NCBI RefSeq assembly: GCF_030272615.1
Contig: NC_081409.1
Coordinates: forward strand, 914,798,340 to 914,862,339
Length of the DNA stretch: 64,000 bases
Source of the DNA: Cryptomeria japonica
Lineage: Eukaryota; Streptophyta; Pinopsida; Cupressales; Cupressaceae
Direction: 5' to 3'
In this document: piece after piece, positions 1-12,550 of the stretch
Layout of the letters: every line of letters starts with the position of its first letter
Numbering within the stretch: position 1 is the stretch's first letter
Notes under the pieces: model-generated
Databases searched by the model: none
Told to the model about the DNA's origin: nothing
Seen by the model: the letters and a program-made list of their open reading frames with translations, nothing else
Position numbers and translations under genes: made by a program

Positions 1-194
1 CATCTTAACCCTCTTCTCCTATTATTAAAAAAATTATTCAATTTATTTGATTTAATTCACTTAACCAAATTCAGACCATTAATTAAATAAATAAATCATA
101 TTTATTTAATTAAATCTTCTCTCACATTTAAATAAATTAATATTTATTTAAATTCCCCCAAAATCCCACCTCTCACATTTAAATAAATTAACAT

Positions 195-345
195 TTATTT
201 AAATCACCTTTATCCTCCACCCACTTGTATTTTCCTACAAATGCAAGTTGCACAACTATTTTAAATAAATCATTTATTTAAATCACCTTTATCCTCCACC
301 CACTTGCATTTTCCTACAAATGCAAGTTGCACAACTAATTTTATT
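195..345. repeat. Two-copy tandem repeat, period about 79 bp
   Basis: A segment reading AAATCACCTTTATCC, then CACTTGyATTTTCCTACAAA, then TGCAAGTTGCACAACTA occurs twice, with the AATCACC word at 202 and 281. A further partial copy of the CACTTGCATTTTCCTACAAA word occurs at about 715-735. This is a local duplication inside the AT-rich LTR-like block. Confidence 0.75.
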
Positions 346-374
346 ATTTATTTAAAATCCTATTTATCCTCACC

Positions 375-600
375 CACTTGAAACCTTTAATGGTTTCCCT
401 TAAAGTCTTCAAACTTGATGGCTTTAAAGTCTTCAAACTTGATGGCTTCCTTCTATAGTCTTCTTAAGCATTTAATGGTTTCCCTTAAAGTCTTCAAACT
501 TGATGGCTTTAAAGTCTTCAGACTTTAATGGTTTTCCTTAAAGTCTTCAAGCCTTTAATGGTTTCCCTCAAAGTCTTCAAGCATTTTAATGCTTTATCTT
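375..600. repeat. Short tandem repeats of a TTAAAGTCTTCAA...TGGC unit
   Basis: The word TTAAAGTCTTCAAACTTGAT or close variants recurs at least six times with spacings of about 22 to 60 bases, interleaved with TTTAATGGTTTCCCT. It is an irregular minisatellite within the LTR-like block. I see no coding potential in it. Confidence 0.75.
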
Positions 601-1620
601 CCTTTTTCTCATTTAAATCAATTAATATTTATTTGAATATTTATCCAAATGAAAATTACACCATTTAATTGAAATAAATGATTTTATTTTAATTGAAAAT
701 ACCAAAATTTCTCCCACTTGCATTTTCCTACAAAATCCACTTGCATGCCTAAACCCCTTCTAGATTCTTCTAAACCCTTCCTAATTAACCTAATCCATCC
801 CCTAAATATTGTCACATTCCTAAGCAAATTGAAGTCACTTCTCAAAGACTCCAAAGTCTTTGAAAATCAATTAATGCTTTGTGTGTTCAACAAATTAACC
901 TCTAAAGTCTTCCAAACCACTTATGGCTCTTACATGACCATTAATGGTTAATTCCACTTGCACCCATGGTTAAGGACTTTGACCCCTAACTTAACCCTCA
1001 TGTAACCCATGTGTCTCTTCAAAGCATTTATTTCTTTGACTAGGGTAACCATCATGTCCTCTCAAGCATTTAATGCTCCTTATCTCTCCTCTCAAGCCTC
1101 CTCATGGTGACACTTGTCAACATGGGATTGGATTGAAAGTCTCACATGGATTGAATATCTTTCAATCCTAACCCTTGTTAAGATTACTCAATCTTAACCC
1201 TTCATTTCCCCATTTCTTCTATAAATAGAACCCTTCTCCTCAAGCAAGAAAAAGCATTAGAGTATTGTTGTTATACTGGCATTAGCATAGAACTTTCTCA
1301 TAGCATCACTATCTACACTTGCATAGCATTTGCTTATCATATTCAACCATCTTGAATCTCCATATGGCATCCATAGCTAGTGCTAAAAGCTGAGAGCTAC
1401 ACTCATGTGGAACTTGGAGAGGAGAGGAACAAGGGAGGAGCAACTATGAGCATCTTGATTAGCTATTTTATTCTATGTTTATATGCTTTCTATTTCATGC
1501 TTAATATCTCTCTTGATATGCCTGTTTAGGATAGTCTTTTGTTGATAACACTAACGTTTGTTTCTTGTGCTCTTGTGTGTGTTGCCATCAAACAGATTTT
1601 CTAATCCTTTTTGCAGAGCA

Positions 1621-2978
1621 TCACATAGAAATCCAACCAATAGGGTAATTCCATTTTGGAACATTTTTCCCATATCCTATGGTTTCCCCAAAATAAAATC
1701 CTCCAATAGGAGAATATGGTAGGTAGGAAATACTAACATATATTATAAGTAGGTGGGATAAATATATTTTAATATCCCAAGGTATAATTACCATACCACC
1801 AAATAAATATTAGTAATTAAACTATAGCTCTATAGGAATTATTATTTAATACATTATGAACTGTAGTTATTTTTAATTAAATACTCACCAATAGAAAACA
1901 TAATTAAATAAATCAACCATTAAATAATTTATTACTTCCAATATTAAATATTAATTAATATTTAGACTATAATCAATAATCAATAATTAATTAAATAATC
2001 TTTACAAAATTATTAATTAAATAAATACTATAATTCTTAAAATCATAAATCAAATAATCAAAAGCTCAAATAACTTAAATCAAGTAATTAAAAATAAATA
2101 ATACTAATTATCAAATCTCTCAACGAATAGACAAATAATCCAACACCACATAAATAACCACGTGACAATAAAATCAATCACAACATAAATAATCCTCATA
2201 CCAAAAGAGTCAATCAATACTAGCATACTCCCAAGATTGAAAAAGGCAAGCTGAAAACTGACATGACCAATTGCGCCTAGTGACAACTTAAACCTAGAGT
2301 ATATGAAGGGAACCCATGTCAACTCCGAAACCACATATTACCATTGGGATAAGGGGAGCTCGCACCTGTGAAGCCAGGGGAGCTCGCACCTAGGAATTCC
2401 AGGAGGAATAAATGTCCAGTACCTGCAAGTCCTGCAACCACCAACAATGATATATATATATATATATATATATATAACAGACAAGTGGTAGAATTATGCA
2501 ATGACACGTCCCGCTCACAATGAGTGATGTGACATTGATTCTCCATGAAGATAGTCAAACACATCTCATAAGCATCTCATCAAATATAATCATGAAATAG
2601 GGTTAGTATAATCATAATCAACATCAAATCCATGATCAATATAATCTTTCGATAATCTACCACATAGTATGCATATAGTATCCATCAAATCTCATGAATA
2701 ATCATCCTCCAAATCATCATGAATAGTCGAGATAAGTCTATCACGGATGGAATAAAACTCAACTCTAATCAAAACAAGTCAAATCAAGGGTGGACACTAC
2801 AACAACCCTATGTTGCCAGATGTAAGTCTGATAGTAGAGGCTATGCCGTGGAAAACTTGAATGCATATGTCACTTTTGTCATGAACCCCAGTTGGAATAT
2901 TATTGGGAGAATTGAAGTGATGAACATGAAGTAAGGAGGAGACTTTGGTCAAGATTTACTCTTCAACAGATAATCACT
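1621..2978. other. AT-rich intergenic stretch with a (TA)n microsatellite
   Basis: I see no gene here. From 1780 to 2110 the sequence is almost entirely TTAAT/AAATAA words. A (TA)n run lies at about 2450-2476. A duplicated word AGGGGAGCTCGCACCT occurs at about 2350 and 2377. Short ORFs on both strands lack any family signature. Confidence 0.6.
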
Positions 2979-4463
2979 ATGAAACTTCCTATCAACGTAT
3001 CTGGAATATAGGAGGAAACAGAGGAAGATGTTCTGGATCCCGAATTCAACAAAAGGGTTCAAGGAGAGCCAATTCCTAAGATAGATTGGAATAAAAAGGA
3101 AGATGATAATATTCAAGCCAGGAATTTTAATGTTGTGAGGAGAACTGAGAAGTTGTTGAGAGACCAGAAAATTAAGAAAGGGTCTCTTATGTCTTCCCTT
3201 GAACTAAGAGTTGACTCACATACTGTGACTCAACTTCCTATTTCCTCCACTAATGAAATTGTTGATATTGCAGGTAGTTCAAAATCAATTGTTTAAAAAA
3301 TCCAACCAAGAAGATAAAAAAGGTCACCATCAGACTCTTTAGGAGCCCAAGTAACTTGGTTGAGGAGCAAGAAAAAGAGCAAAGAGCTAGCATTGAACCG
3401 GATCGTTGTAGACCTGGATCCAAGTAAAGAAGCTGGAGTAATAATGGATCAACGGGATTTGAGTAAACCTACGATACATGAAGTGGACATAGGTCAAGAA
3501 ATAGAGGATGAATTGAACCCAATGAGCACTCTTGTTATGGTTAATTCACCGAGTACTTAGACAACTCCTCTATCTAAAGAACCTGCAAATACACCATGAT
3601 GGCTAGAAGCTGCAGTTGGGAAGAAACACAATGTGGTACCAATTGCCATTCCTATAGAAGATATGGTCAGCAAGTGTCTTGGAAAGGTGTCCAAGCCGAA
3701 AAGACTCAAAACACAAACAATGATTGAGGTAGATGAAGCAATAGGTCATTGGACGTCCGAGATAGCCAAGCCTATTCCAGGTAAAGACTCAGACAAAGCT
3801 ACTGAGGATGACTTCAAAGTAGAAAAAATTGATCTGAGAGTTGCTTCGTGAGCCGTTGATGTCAAACACTTGGAGTCTTCCACGAAGAGAATGATTTCCA
3901 GATCATGGAAAGATGAAAAAGATGAGAAAGAGATGAAACAAATCAACACTCAAATGGTTGAGTACATTAATGCCATTCATCATCCAAATCCTCAGCCTTT
4001 GTCACAAGTGGCAGTATCATTTGATCCCAAATCTCCAACAAATCAAAGGATGTTAGATCAAGTTCAAAGAAACATAATGGTAGCGGAGATGTTCAACGAA
4101 TGGCTTGATCTCATAATACAACAAGGTTTAGACTATATTGTCAGTTTGGTAAAAGTATATGAGGATGCTGTAACAGTGAGTAAGGAATTGGAGTTAGAGG
4201 TTGTTACCTGGGAGAAAGAAAGGACCAAATGGGTGGTTGTCCTTGCACAGATGAATGATATACACAAATTCAATGTGATGAAGTTCTTGGTTGAAAAACC
4301 TGTGGAGAGCTTGGATGACAATGTATTGTATGTATCGAAGAAAAACGTGGAGTGGCAAAATTCAATTATCAAACAGGGCCACAAGGAATCCACCAAGCTG
4401 CTAAAAGGATTAACAAATTTTATCGATACAATGCAAAAAGATATTAAATGCATTGACATTTAA
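2979..4463 (+). pseudogene. Decayed ORF of unknown function (repeat-encoded, about 494 codons)
   Basis: I do not recognise this protein. One reading frame can be followed from an ATG at 2979 to the stop at 4461-4463. It is broken by about six in-frame stops, at 3009-3011, near 3294 and 3315, 3558-3560, near 3597 and at 3849-3851, and I find no frameshift. The segments between stops are coherent, hydrophilic and lysine- and glutamate-rich. The last intact segment (3870-4463, 197 codons) is helical in appearance, with repeated E/K/L spacing compatible with a coiled coil. There is no protease, RT, integrase or RNase H motif. A gag-like zinc-knuckle remnant and a polypurine tract follow on the same strand, so a non-autonomous retroelement ORF is the likeliest identity. 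Function unknown. Confidence 0.45.
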
Positions 4464-5465
4464 CTTATGAAGGATGATGGTTGGAAGTAATGAATTCAAC
4501 ATATTGGACTCCCCTATTTCCAAGTCATCTTGAGCTTCTCAGCGACACATTTGGAGTGGCGTGGCATGTGTGATTCTGCGGCAAAGCAGGATAAACCAAT
4601 GGTTTCCTTAGCCACGGTGGAATCATGATCAATTAAGGGATGAGTTGTCAGCCTTTCTCTGGCTGTTATTTTAGTTTCTTTTGTTTTAGGCAAACGATTT
4701 CTTTAGCCCATGGTTAAAATGAAATTTTAGTTTTTATGTAACAAACTATGAGCCTAGTGGCTATTTAAGTTAGTTAGTAAGTTTATTTCAAGGTCCGGAA
4801 AAAAACTGTGATTTTAAGAAGGAACAAAAAAAAATTTGTTTTTCTTTGAATTTCTGAAAACTAGAATGGTTGGTTATCAATGAAATGTGTTCTAGTATGC
4901 AGTCTTTAAATCTGTGCGTTTAAGGAATTGGTGATCTCTATTGAGAAATTTGCTAATGCGCGTAATATCATTTTGTTATCAGTTATCTCCTATGTTTTTC
5001 TGAATTCATTGTTATCTTTACTTACAAGAAAATTCATGGTGTATTGAGTTGTACTGACCCCCCTTGTCCTGTGAGACACGAGAGAGAATCGATCAGTGTT
5101 CATACTACTATGCATTTGTTTTGCTTTGAATTTATAAAATGAACATTTATAGAAATAGGAGTCTGTGAGCTCCTTACCTGGAATAGGTCTTCAAAAATAT
5201 ATTCTTTCATTTCTAAAAGCATTCCTTTGTGTTGATGAATGAATGCTAAAGCCTTTTTTACGCTTTCTGGTTAAAAGTGTAGTCATTTCAAAGTTGTCTG
5301 CATAAAAATTCATTGCAAATTTTACGAGGAGCTTCCCTCTAATGCAGAGGATGAATTAATAATTGGTTCATCCAACTGTTGGTTTATTTGTTTTCCTTTC
5401 ATTAATGGGTGTAAAGAGTCATATTATATTTTGAAGAAAATTAACATTTTAATTCAAAGAAAGGG
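4464..5465. other. Non-coding stretch
   Basis: I see no gene or structured repeat. The sequence is T-rich with numerous stops in all frames and looks like the untranslated or decayed continuation of the element around it. Confidence 0.5.
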
Positions 5466-5784
5466 GCAAATTTGTTAACCAACACAACTATAGTCATGTA
5501 GCTATGAATTGTCAGAGAAGAACTAATAAAGGCAATGTTGGACCCTGGAGGGCGTCCGGAATGGCATGTTTCCATTGTCACAAACCAGGACATATTGCAA
5601 GGTTTTACAAAGCAAGAATGAACCAACCGGTTAATCAATCTATTGACCAGAAAGGAAAGAAGAAGGTAGATGTGGAAGAAACCAGAAGTGAGATGAATAA
5701 GGTTTGGAGGAAGAAAAGTGAGGAGAAACCATCAGAGGACTCCAATTCTTCACTTGGTGTGGAGAATCCTTTACCGAAAAACTA
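5466..5784 (+). pseudogene. Gag-like zinc-knuckle remnant
   Basis: This frame encodes two degenerate CX2CX4HX4C knuckles of retrotransposon Gag type. In the first only the final half (H-V-A-M-N-C) survives, and both early Cys positions are replaced. The second reads CFHCHKPGHIARFY, where the last Cys has become Tyr. A lysine- and glutamate-rich tail follows and the frame stops at 5783-5785. Nucleic-acid binding through these knuckles would be lost. The piece lies between the unrecognised ORF at 2979-4463 and a G-rich polypurine tract at about 5801-5810, so it is probably the nucleocapsid remnant of the same element. No start codon can be chosen with confidence. Confidence 0.5.
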
Positions 5785-5799
5785 AGCTATGTATGAAGC

Positions 5800-5816
5800 T
5801 TAGGGGGAGCATATTG
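5800..5816 (+). promoter_or_regulatory. Polypurine tract and possible LTR start
   Basis: The word TTAGGGGGAGCATAT is followed by TGTCAGATCC (starting at about 5815), which is the arrangement of a plus-strand primer next to an LTR. TGTCAGATCC reappears nearby only as an imperfect internal palindrome (CAGATCC...GGATCCC). No second LTR was found in the window, so the LTR call is tentative. Confidence 0.4.
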
Positions 5817-6244
5817 TCAGATCCATTTCCGGATCCCCTATATAGTGTGCAGTAAGTCAAATATGCATGTTGTGATGCATTATGATGTTATAAAGTGATT
5901 TTGAACTAGTTTCATCTCAAATTAGTAAGTTGGATGTGTTATGTCAATTGGTAACAAGTTTTAGGGTTGAACGGTGATTAGGGTATGCTCAACTGGTTTA
6001 GCATTAAATAAATAAAAAAGGTGTTTTACAGTTTCATTTCTCACTTAGCATTTTTGAAAGCATATTTGGAGAGCGACAAAAGCACATAAGAGCATTTGAC
6101 TGCTAGTTTGGCGAACTTGATAGGGGATTGTGAAAATTTGTGGAAAGGTGAATCGGTGGAAGAGCATTTAGACCGAAACCCCTATTTGTAAAGAAGTTGA
6201 AAGGTATTTCTCTGTCAATCTGATTCTGTGTTTGAATTTTTACA
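5817..6244. other. Non-coding stretch upstream of the MDTPHIVD ORF
   Basis: I see no ORF. This could be a truncated LTR following the polypurine tract, or the leader of the next coding region. I looked for a tRNA-type primer-binding site ahead of 6245 and did not find one. Confidence 0.4.
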
Positions 6245-9200
6245 ATGGATACACCACACATTGTTGATGTTACTGAAAGGCCTCAACTGGAATTTAAAAG
6301 ACATTCTCATAAGTCAACGGAGACAGATCCAGTTGGAGCCCTATCCAGCGTACCGTATGGTGTTTTACATGTTGGGGACATTTGATCTTACATACAATGC
6401 AAATTGGAATATTTGGGGACATTTTCTATCTTTGATCAATACCGAACATTGTGTGATGAACAAGGAGTGATAAAGGGTCAATTAAGAAGGGTTACCGATA
6501 AAGGGTTTCACCATGTTGTGAACTTTATAGATGATTTTGAAGAAGATCATGTGAGATATGTTTTGAGCAGGATTGATGATCAGTTTATGTGGTTAGATCG
6601 ACCACACAAGATCACAAAGGAGGCTATCCACGTTGTCACCGGATTATGGACAACCGATGAATTTCCTATTCTTAGATCAATCCCGAAGGATGAGGTTATC
6701 AGATTGACAAAATCTAAATGGGATGGTCATGCTATGATAGTAAATTAGATTGATGATCCAACAATGAAGTTTGCATCTATGGTCATCGGTTACAAGGTTT
6801 ATCATTCGAGGTAGATGAATAGCATTCCCGGAGCTGCTATCCACATAGCTTACCGAATGTTGATTATGATCTAGAAGAAGCTTTAAGAGCCCAATTGATG
6901 TTGAATCTTGAGTCAATAGAGAAGGAGAAGCGACATAAATTCAAATTTGGTCAATTGATTATTGGATTGTTTTTCTATTTCCAGAATTTCTTTCTCAGTA
7001 TAGGTTGTATTCAATGGTCTGTGGATACACCGACAATGTTGCAAGTTAAGAACAACATTAAGATGCTTGGCAATGAAATTACAAAGATAATCTGGGGATA
7101 CTTCAAGGATTTCCAAAAGAGAATGCATGCCAGAGAAAGGATACCGAAGCATGTAGTGAAAAGGTATGAAGACTCTATCTATTTTATGGTTGGCACTAAT
7201 ACTTATCAGATGAAGGCTGCAGATCCAAGAACTTTATGGTTCATGCCTATGGGGTATGAGGTAGGAGAAGATATATTGACTATTTATGTTGATCACCTCC
7301 TATCCAAACTGGTAGATCCTAATGTAACTAGGTTTGGCACATTTAAGGAGAAATCAATATAGGTACATTATGAGTTGGCAAAACCAGTAATAGCTAAAAA
7401 GGTCAGAAAAGAAGTTGAAGAATTTGTTGTGGAACAATGCTTCACAAAGGAAATGATTGCTGAACCTAGAACCAAATTTGAAGCTGGGAAGGTAGGAACC
7501 TCTAGTGCACCTATCGGTAGACAAACTAGAAGTGTAGTTGTTAAGGAGAAGTCCCCTCCTCCTCCAAAGATACAAATCAGAAGAAAAGCTAAGAAGATTG
7601 CACCAGAAGCACCTAAAGCTACTAGTAAGAGGAAGAAAGAACAAGCCCAAAGATTTTCTAAAGCTATTACAAAGGAAAAGGCAGAGGAAACAAAATCTAA
7701 AGGAGGCAAAAAGGAATTGAGAGAAAGTTGTAAGAAATCCAATGTAGTTGGAGCACCTACTGTTAAATTAGTAACACCACGGGTAACTAAAACTACTATA
7801 CTTGAGAAATTGTTGGAGGATATAAGTATGGTATATTAGTTGGTGTACATGAGAACTATAATAATTTTGATGAGGAATAGCAGAAATAGATTAAAGATTC
7901 AGTTGTTGGGTACATGAATCATTATAGCAAAGTATTAATTGAGTTACAAGGTCAAATACCTGATTCTTTGTATAATAAACTAGAAGCTAGATGGCAGACT
8001 ACTATTAGGCAGGATAAAGAAATAATTGAGTATGTACTGATGCATTTGTAATCGAAGACATATAAGGAAGAAGTGCAGGAAATTATTTCAAGATCAAAAC
8101 CATTATTTAGAACTAAGAAGAGGTTGACTAGATTGCTTGTTGGAGAATCCCAGTTGGTTCAAGTTGAGAATGAGGAGATTTTGAAGAAGTTTTTAGGACT
8201 GGAGAAAGAGGAACCGAAATATATTGAATCATTTGAGGAAGAAGATATTCTTGAGGCACCGATAATTGAAGGAGAGCTACAAGATGTATTTGAGATTGAT
8301 GAGATATTTACTCATATAGAGAAAGAACTGGAAGGTACTACTACATATGTCCCTACTGTTACAATAGAAGAAAGTGTGTTATCGGAAGTGATTCCCATCG
8401 GTAAAGATAAAGATGAAACAAATATAGGTGAATGCACAAACAGATGATGTGCAAATCACTGAGCCACCGAAGATAGGTGAAGAGATGTAGAAAAATGCTC
8501 AGGAAAGTGAACAGATTGATGTTGAGCAAACAACAAAGTCACTGGTAAAGGAAGAAGAGAAGCAAAAAGAAGAAGAACATGAGCAGAAAGTGACCTACCA
8601 GTCACTTACTTCTAAGAAGATTATTGATGATGATGATGAAGATGATACATTATTTATCCAAGGATCGATAAACATGGATATGTTGAGTCCCACATAATTG
8701 ATGAAGATTGCATCTGCAATGCAATCCAAGGCCAAGAAGAAGATGATGAGAGTTCAAAGGAGAGAAACTCATAATATATAGACTAATGTTGAAATATTTT
8801 CTAGTCTGTTACCAGAGACTGAGACTGATAGTCTCTCAACCCCTATTGAGAAACTGGATGACTTGGTCACATCTGCAGGGAAGCAAATGAAGAGTCTTGG
8901 ACAAGCTGCTTTATATAATGTTGAGAAAGAATATGAGAAGAAAATAATTGAGTAGTTAATTAAAGCAATTGACAGAGACAAAGTAGGTCTTACTGTAGAT
9001 ATGGAGCAAATCAAAGAAGCATTGAAGACCAGAGGTAAAATTATGTCTACAATTTGCAACTTTTCATTGTTTTTGGATGATATTGATAAAAAGAGGAAGG
9101 CAGAGCAACAAGAGCTAAAGAATTTGAGTGAATCATTTGATCATGTAAATGATTCAGTCATAATTTTTGGTAGAGAGGTTATAATTATATAGTAGAAGCT

Positions 9201-9476
9201 TAAGGCATATGAGGCTAAATAGGTAAAGAGGACTGCATCATTACAGGAGTTACATACTCACTTAGTTCCCAAGTTACAAATTTTGCAGAGAGGTTACAAA
9301 GAGACATAGGCAATTTTGACTACACTAGAGATGAGTATACTTGATGCTATGGAAGAACTTGCATACTAGATCAGGACACATATTGAGATAACGTCTACTC
9401 TTTTGGAGATATGGGAGAATGATTTGAAAGTCTTGAAGACTAATTTTGCTGATTTTTTTCTCAGGATGTTATTGTA
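6245..9476 (+). pseudogene. Decayed long ORF of unknown function in a Sirevirus-type element (about 1,070 codons)
   Basis: The protein begins MDTPHIVDVTERPQ at 6245. It can be followed to about 9476, broken by many in-frame stops (TGA 6383-6385, TAG 6746-6748, TAG 7360-7362, TAG 7837-7839 and others) and a few frame changes: near 6890, near 7840-7870, near 8430, and back before 9001. The N-terminal half (6404-7362) is a compact, W/F-rich domain (FEEDHVRYVLSRIDDQF, then KFKFGQLIIGLFFYFQNFF). It vaguely recalls plant mobile domain-like repeat proteins, but I cannot assign it. The middle (7375-7839) is lysine- and proline-rich and basic. The rest is acidic and coiled-coil-like. No protease, RT or integrase motif is present. 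Three polypurine tracts and an LTR follow, so this is the cargo or structural ORF of a non-autonomous element. Function unknown. Confidence 0.5.
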
Positions 9477-9567
9477 AACTGTTGAACTCTTACATTTGGT
9501 AATGAAAATTTTGATGTATTGTATTCATTTGTTTCAAATGTATTTGCTTGCCTTTTCCATTGTTGTC

Positions 9568-9725
9568 AAAGGGGGAGTAGTATAAGTTAGTCAAAATTTT
9601 GTATTTTGTAATAGAATGTAATTGATAAGGGGGAGTTTTGTATTTGAGTTGAATCTTGATTGTTGTAATGAGAGACTTAGACAAAAAAAATTCCTAAGTG
9701 TTGCCATCAATGCCAAAGGGGGAGA
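9568..9725 (+). promoter_or_regulatory. Triple polypurine tract
   Basis: AAAGGGGGAG at 9568-9577, AAGGGGGAG at 9627-9635 and AAAGGGGGAGA at 9715-9725 precede the LTR. Multiple polypurine tracts are a known mark of Sirevirus-group copia elements. The same arrangement appears, reversed, in the complete copia element at 52094-52200, where the last tract is likewise followed by TGTTGG. Confidence 0.75.
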
Positions 9726-9726
9726 T

Positions 9727-10907
9727 TGTTGGCTTGATGATGATTATATTCTTTAATAGGTTGTATGATGACTTTATTTGTGTTGCCATTGATGACAACC
9801 ATGTTTTTTTAGTCATCTAAGTCATCTAGATCAGCTGGTAGAGCCTAACCGATAGTGGGATCTGTCAGAGAACAAAACTGCTAAGTTGTAGGCAACCGGT
9901 AAACAGGAACAATCGTGTGATCATCAAATCGGTATAGACGATTGGAGAAGAGTTAGATGTTGCGGTTTGGAAAATGTGTTTATGATATCGTCATGAGTCT
10001 TTGATTAGAACCACATCAGTAGATTCAAAGTATTGAGCGAGTTATGATCGGAAGAACAGTTACGGTCAAGAAAAACAAAGAACCGGAAAGCAGAGTTGCT
10101 TTGATCGGTAACTAGTATAATTTACGTTATGTTTTGTTTGGCCGACATAAGTAAAGTGTAATGAGAAGGAAAATGTTAAAGATGACTAGATTCAATGAAC
10201 CTAGGGAATTGTTCCAAGGTTCTTAGCCGTCTTAACAAAAATTTTTTAAGGAGATGAAAGTTGTATGATTTATGGGATCAAGAGTGAGAGTTTGATCGTG
10301 CGGTGGAAGGAGTTAGAGTTTGTTGTTTGGTCAGTGATAGAAGCTGAGCAAAATCAGATCTAATCAAGCATAGAGGTGCTAACAATAGATTAGTCAAACT
10401 TGTTGTTCCCTAACAGTTGTAGCAAGAAAATCCTCTCACAAGGTCACTCCTAACAGGGTGTGGTAGTATCCTAGCAGGTCTGAAGGTGAAAATACTCTAA
10501 CAAGGTGACACATTAGCTTGTGTTTTGAAATCCCTTAACTGGGTAGCTCCTAACAGGGTTGGGTCCTAACAGGCCTTATTGTAATAGCTCTTAACCAGGC
10601 TAAAACACTCTTAACCGAGTGTACCCTAAACAGGGTGTTGTATGACCTTAACGGGTCAAATCTCTATATTGCAGATAGTTGATCTTTGTGGGTATTAATT
10701 CCCACCGTGGTTTTTCCTATTTGGGTTTCCACATGAAAAATCATTGTGTTATGGTTTGCATGCTTTATTGGATGTTTGCTTGTGTGGTTATATGTCTTGC
10801 ATGCATATTGATTTTCAAATTGGTGAAAGGTGTTATCAGATTTATTAAGTTTTTGCTTGCACTAATTCACCCCCCCCCCTCTCAGTACCTTATACGTTTA
10901 TCAAGCA
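9727..10907 (+). repeat. Sirevirus-type LTR (3' LTR of the 6245-9726 unit)
   Basis: It starts TGTTGG directly after the polypurine tract. Near its end it carries the module CCCACCGTGGTTTTTCC then GGGTTTCCACATGAAAAATC (10701-10742) and then AATTCACCCCCCCCCC/CTCTCAGT (10865-10885). The copia LTR at 50398-52093 carries the same two modules in the same order when read on the minus strand (its 50594-50636 and 50405-50440 regions). Tandem variants of 'CTCTTAACMRGG/CTCCTAACAGGG' occupy 10440-10640. The right end is placed at TCAAGCA (10901-10907) from the partial inversion of TGTTGGCTTGATGA and may be off by a few bases. No matching 5' LTR is in the window. Confidence 0.7.
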
Positions 10908-12550
10908 CTATTGACTATTCTCCTTATTTAGTCAAATTGGATTTGATATTGATTTAAAAATGATGTGAACTAGGGCTAGTGATGTAAAATTGGAAAGTAA
11001 TAAGCAAAGATAGAGAATTTCAAAACAAATATGTAAATACTAAGCATGGATCTAGAAATTGGAAACAAAGAGGAACTTGTGCCTAAAATTTGAGCTTGGA
11101 AATTTTGGACTTTAGGGCTAGGTGTCAGATTCAACTATTGAATATAGTTTGAGAATTAGGACGTCGCTCAGATTCTCCTAAAATTTTGTCGAAAAAGTGT
11201 CGGACATTGTTTGTCGATTGCTAGTGTCTAGGGTTTTTTGGTTCTTCAAAATTTGATTCAATTCATCTCAATATCTACTTTATGGATCTCCATTCCTTCT
11301 CTTCATAACCCTATCACCTACACACACAAGAGAGGAAAAATGGTGCTATGTTGATAGGGGTGTGCCTTAGTCAAACCCCAAGTTTGGAATTGACCCTTAA
11401 TAAAATGAAATAGATATAAATGAAAGCTCCAAAGTAAAGTGTTGGATACATGATATTATACTCAAGATTGATGTTGTTGTTGATGGTGATGATGTAATGC
11501 TCTTTGAATAAGACCCACAAATGTTCATTCAATAACATGATGTGACAAGACATAAAAGGATTATTCATGAAAATATGCTTGCATGAATATTATTGCAGCT
11601 TATTGCTCCATAATGCCCAAATCTAAAGAATATTTTCTCTTGAATGATATGGCGGGATGGAATGATAATAAGATGTTGTGATATGAAAATGAATTAGAAA
11701 GATGCTCTTATATAGGGTTCCTAAGGTATTTCATAAATTAGGTTGACCTTCATCGGTCATATTAAAATATTGGGATTTGGAATCAGTACAATGACATATT
11801 TAAAAGTGGGACCACTTTGGGGGGACTATGGTGCTTAGTGCCCTAGTCTACTTAGAAAGTGGTGAATCAAAGGTGGCTCAAGTGTGCTCAGGCTTATGAT
11901 AGAGACCCATATCACCATATGATCATATGACAACAATTTTATAGTGCGAAGCTAGAAATATGCTTGAAAAAGAGATAGGAGGGGACACACCAAGGCATGG
12001 GAACAAAAATTATCATAAAATTGTAAGAGGTTACAATTTATGACACTACAAAAATGTACATACATTACCTTGTTTATATAGACAATGTTGAGAGATAGGA
12101 CTAACTAGGATGATGAAAAGTGTCTTCATCCTATGTCATGTGACAACTAAGGGACAAGATCACATGTCCGTGAGAATTCTAGAAATTTACCTAACTCATT
12201 AAGTTTGCCTAACATGTGTGAAAAGGTTCTAACTAGGAATTAGTTGGATAATATAGCTCATTCACACCATGAAAAGGGAATAATAGATAGGGAATACTCA
12301 TGTTCACACCAACAATATTGGATATTTGAATGATATATCTAAATCTTAGGAGATTTTGATTATCAAAAAGGCATGTATTGCTTTCTAAACCTTACTAGGC
12401 AAAATAAAATAATTGATGAACATTTAGTATCACTATTCAAGGTTTGCCTCAATTTCTCAAAGTTTGTGATAATTGAGGAACTTATTACGAGGCACATTGG
12501 GCCCATGAAATCTTATAGCTTGAATGACACCTATATCTATTGATCATTCA
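10908..12550. other. Non-coding repeat-like stretch
   Basis: I recognise no gene. A TATA-like word on the minus strand (rc of CTTATATAGGG, about 11707-11717) and a CCAACA at 12309-12314 facing a TGTTG at 11349 suggest a degraded minus-oriented LTR. I found no target duplication, so it is not called as an element. Confidence 0.35.

Larger units (their letters stand above)
1..1620 (+). repeat. LTR-like AT-rich block (partial, runs off the left edge)
   Basis: There is no coding gene here. The left part is built of short AT-rich palindromes (blocks of the type atttaaataaat...atttatttaaat), as in the U3 region of the Tat LTR elsewhere in this window. A TATA-like box (TATAAATAG) lies at 1220-1228, followed by a C/T-rich and CAAGCA-type leader. 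This is the order expected of an LTR promoter on the plus strand. The left boundary is outside the window and the right boundary is not defined, since I found no terminal CA, primer site or target duplication. The LTR reading is inference. Confidence 0.4.

Noticed and set aside
11349-12314. Possible solo LTR TGTTGATAGGGG...TTCACACCAACA
   Set aside because: The termini look partly inverted and a minus-strand TATA word is inside, but the flanking 5-mers (TGCTA and ATATT) do not match, so boundaries are not supported.
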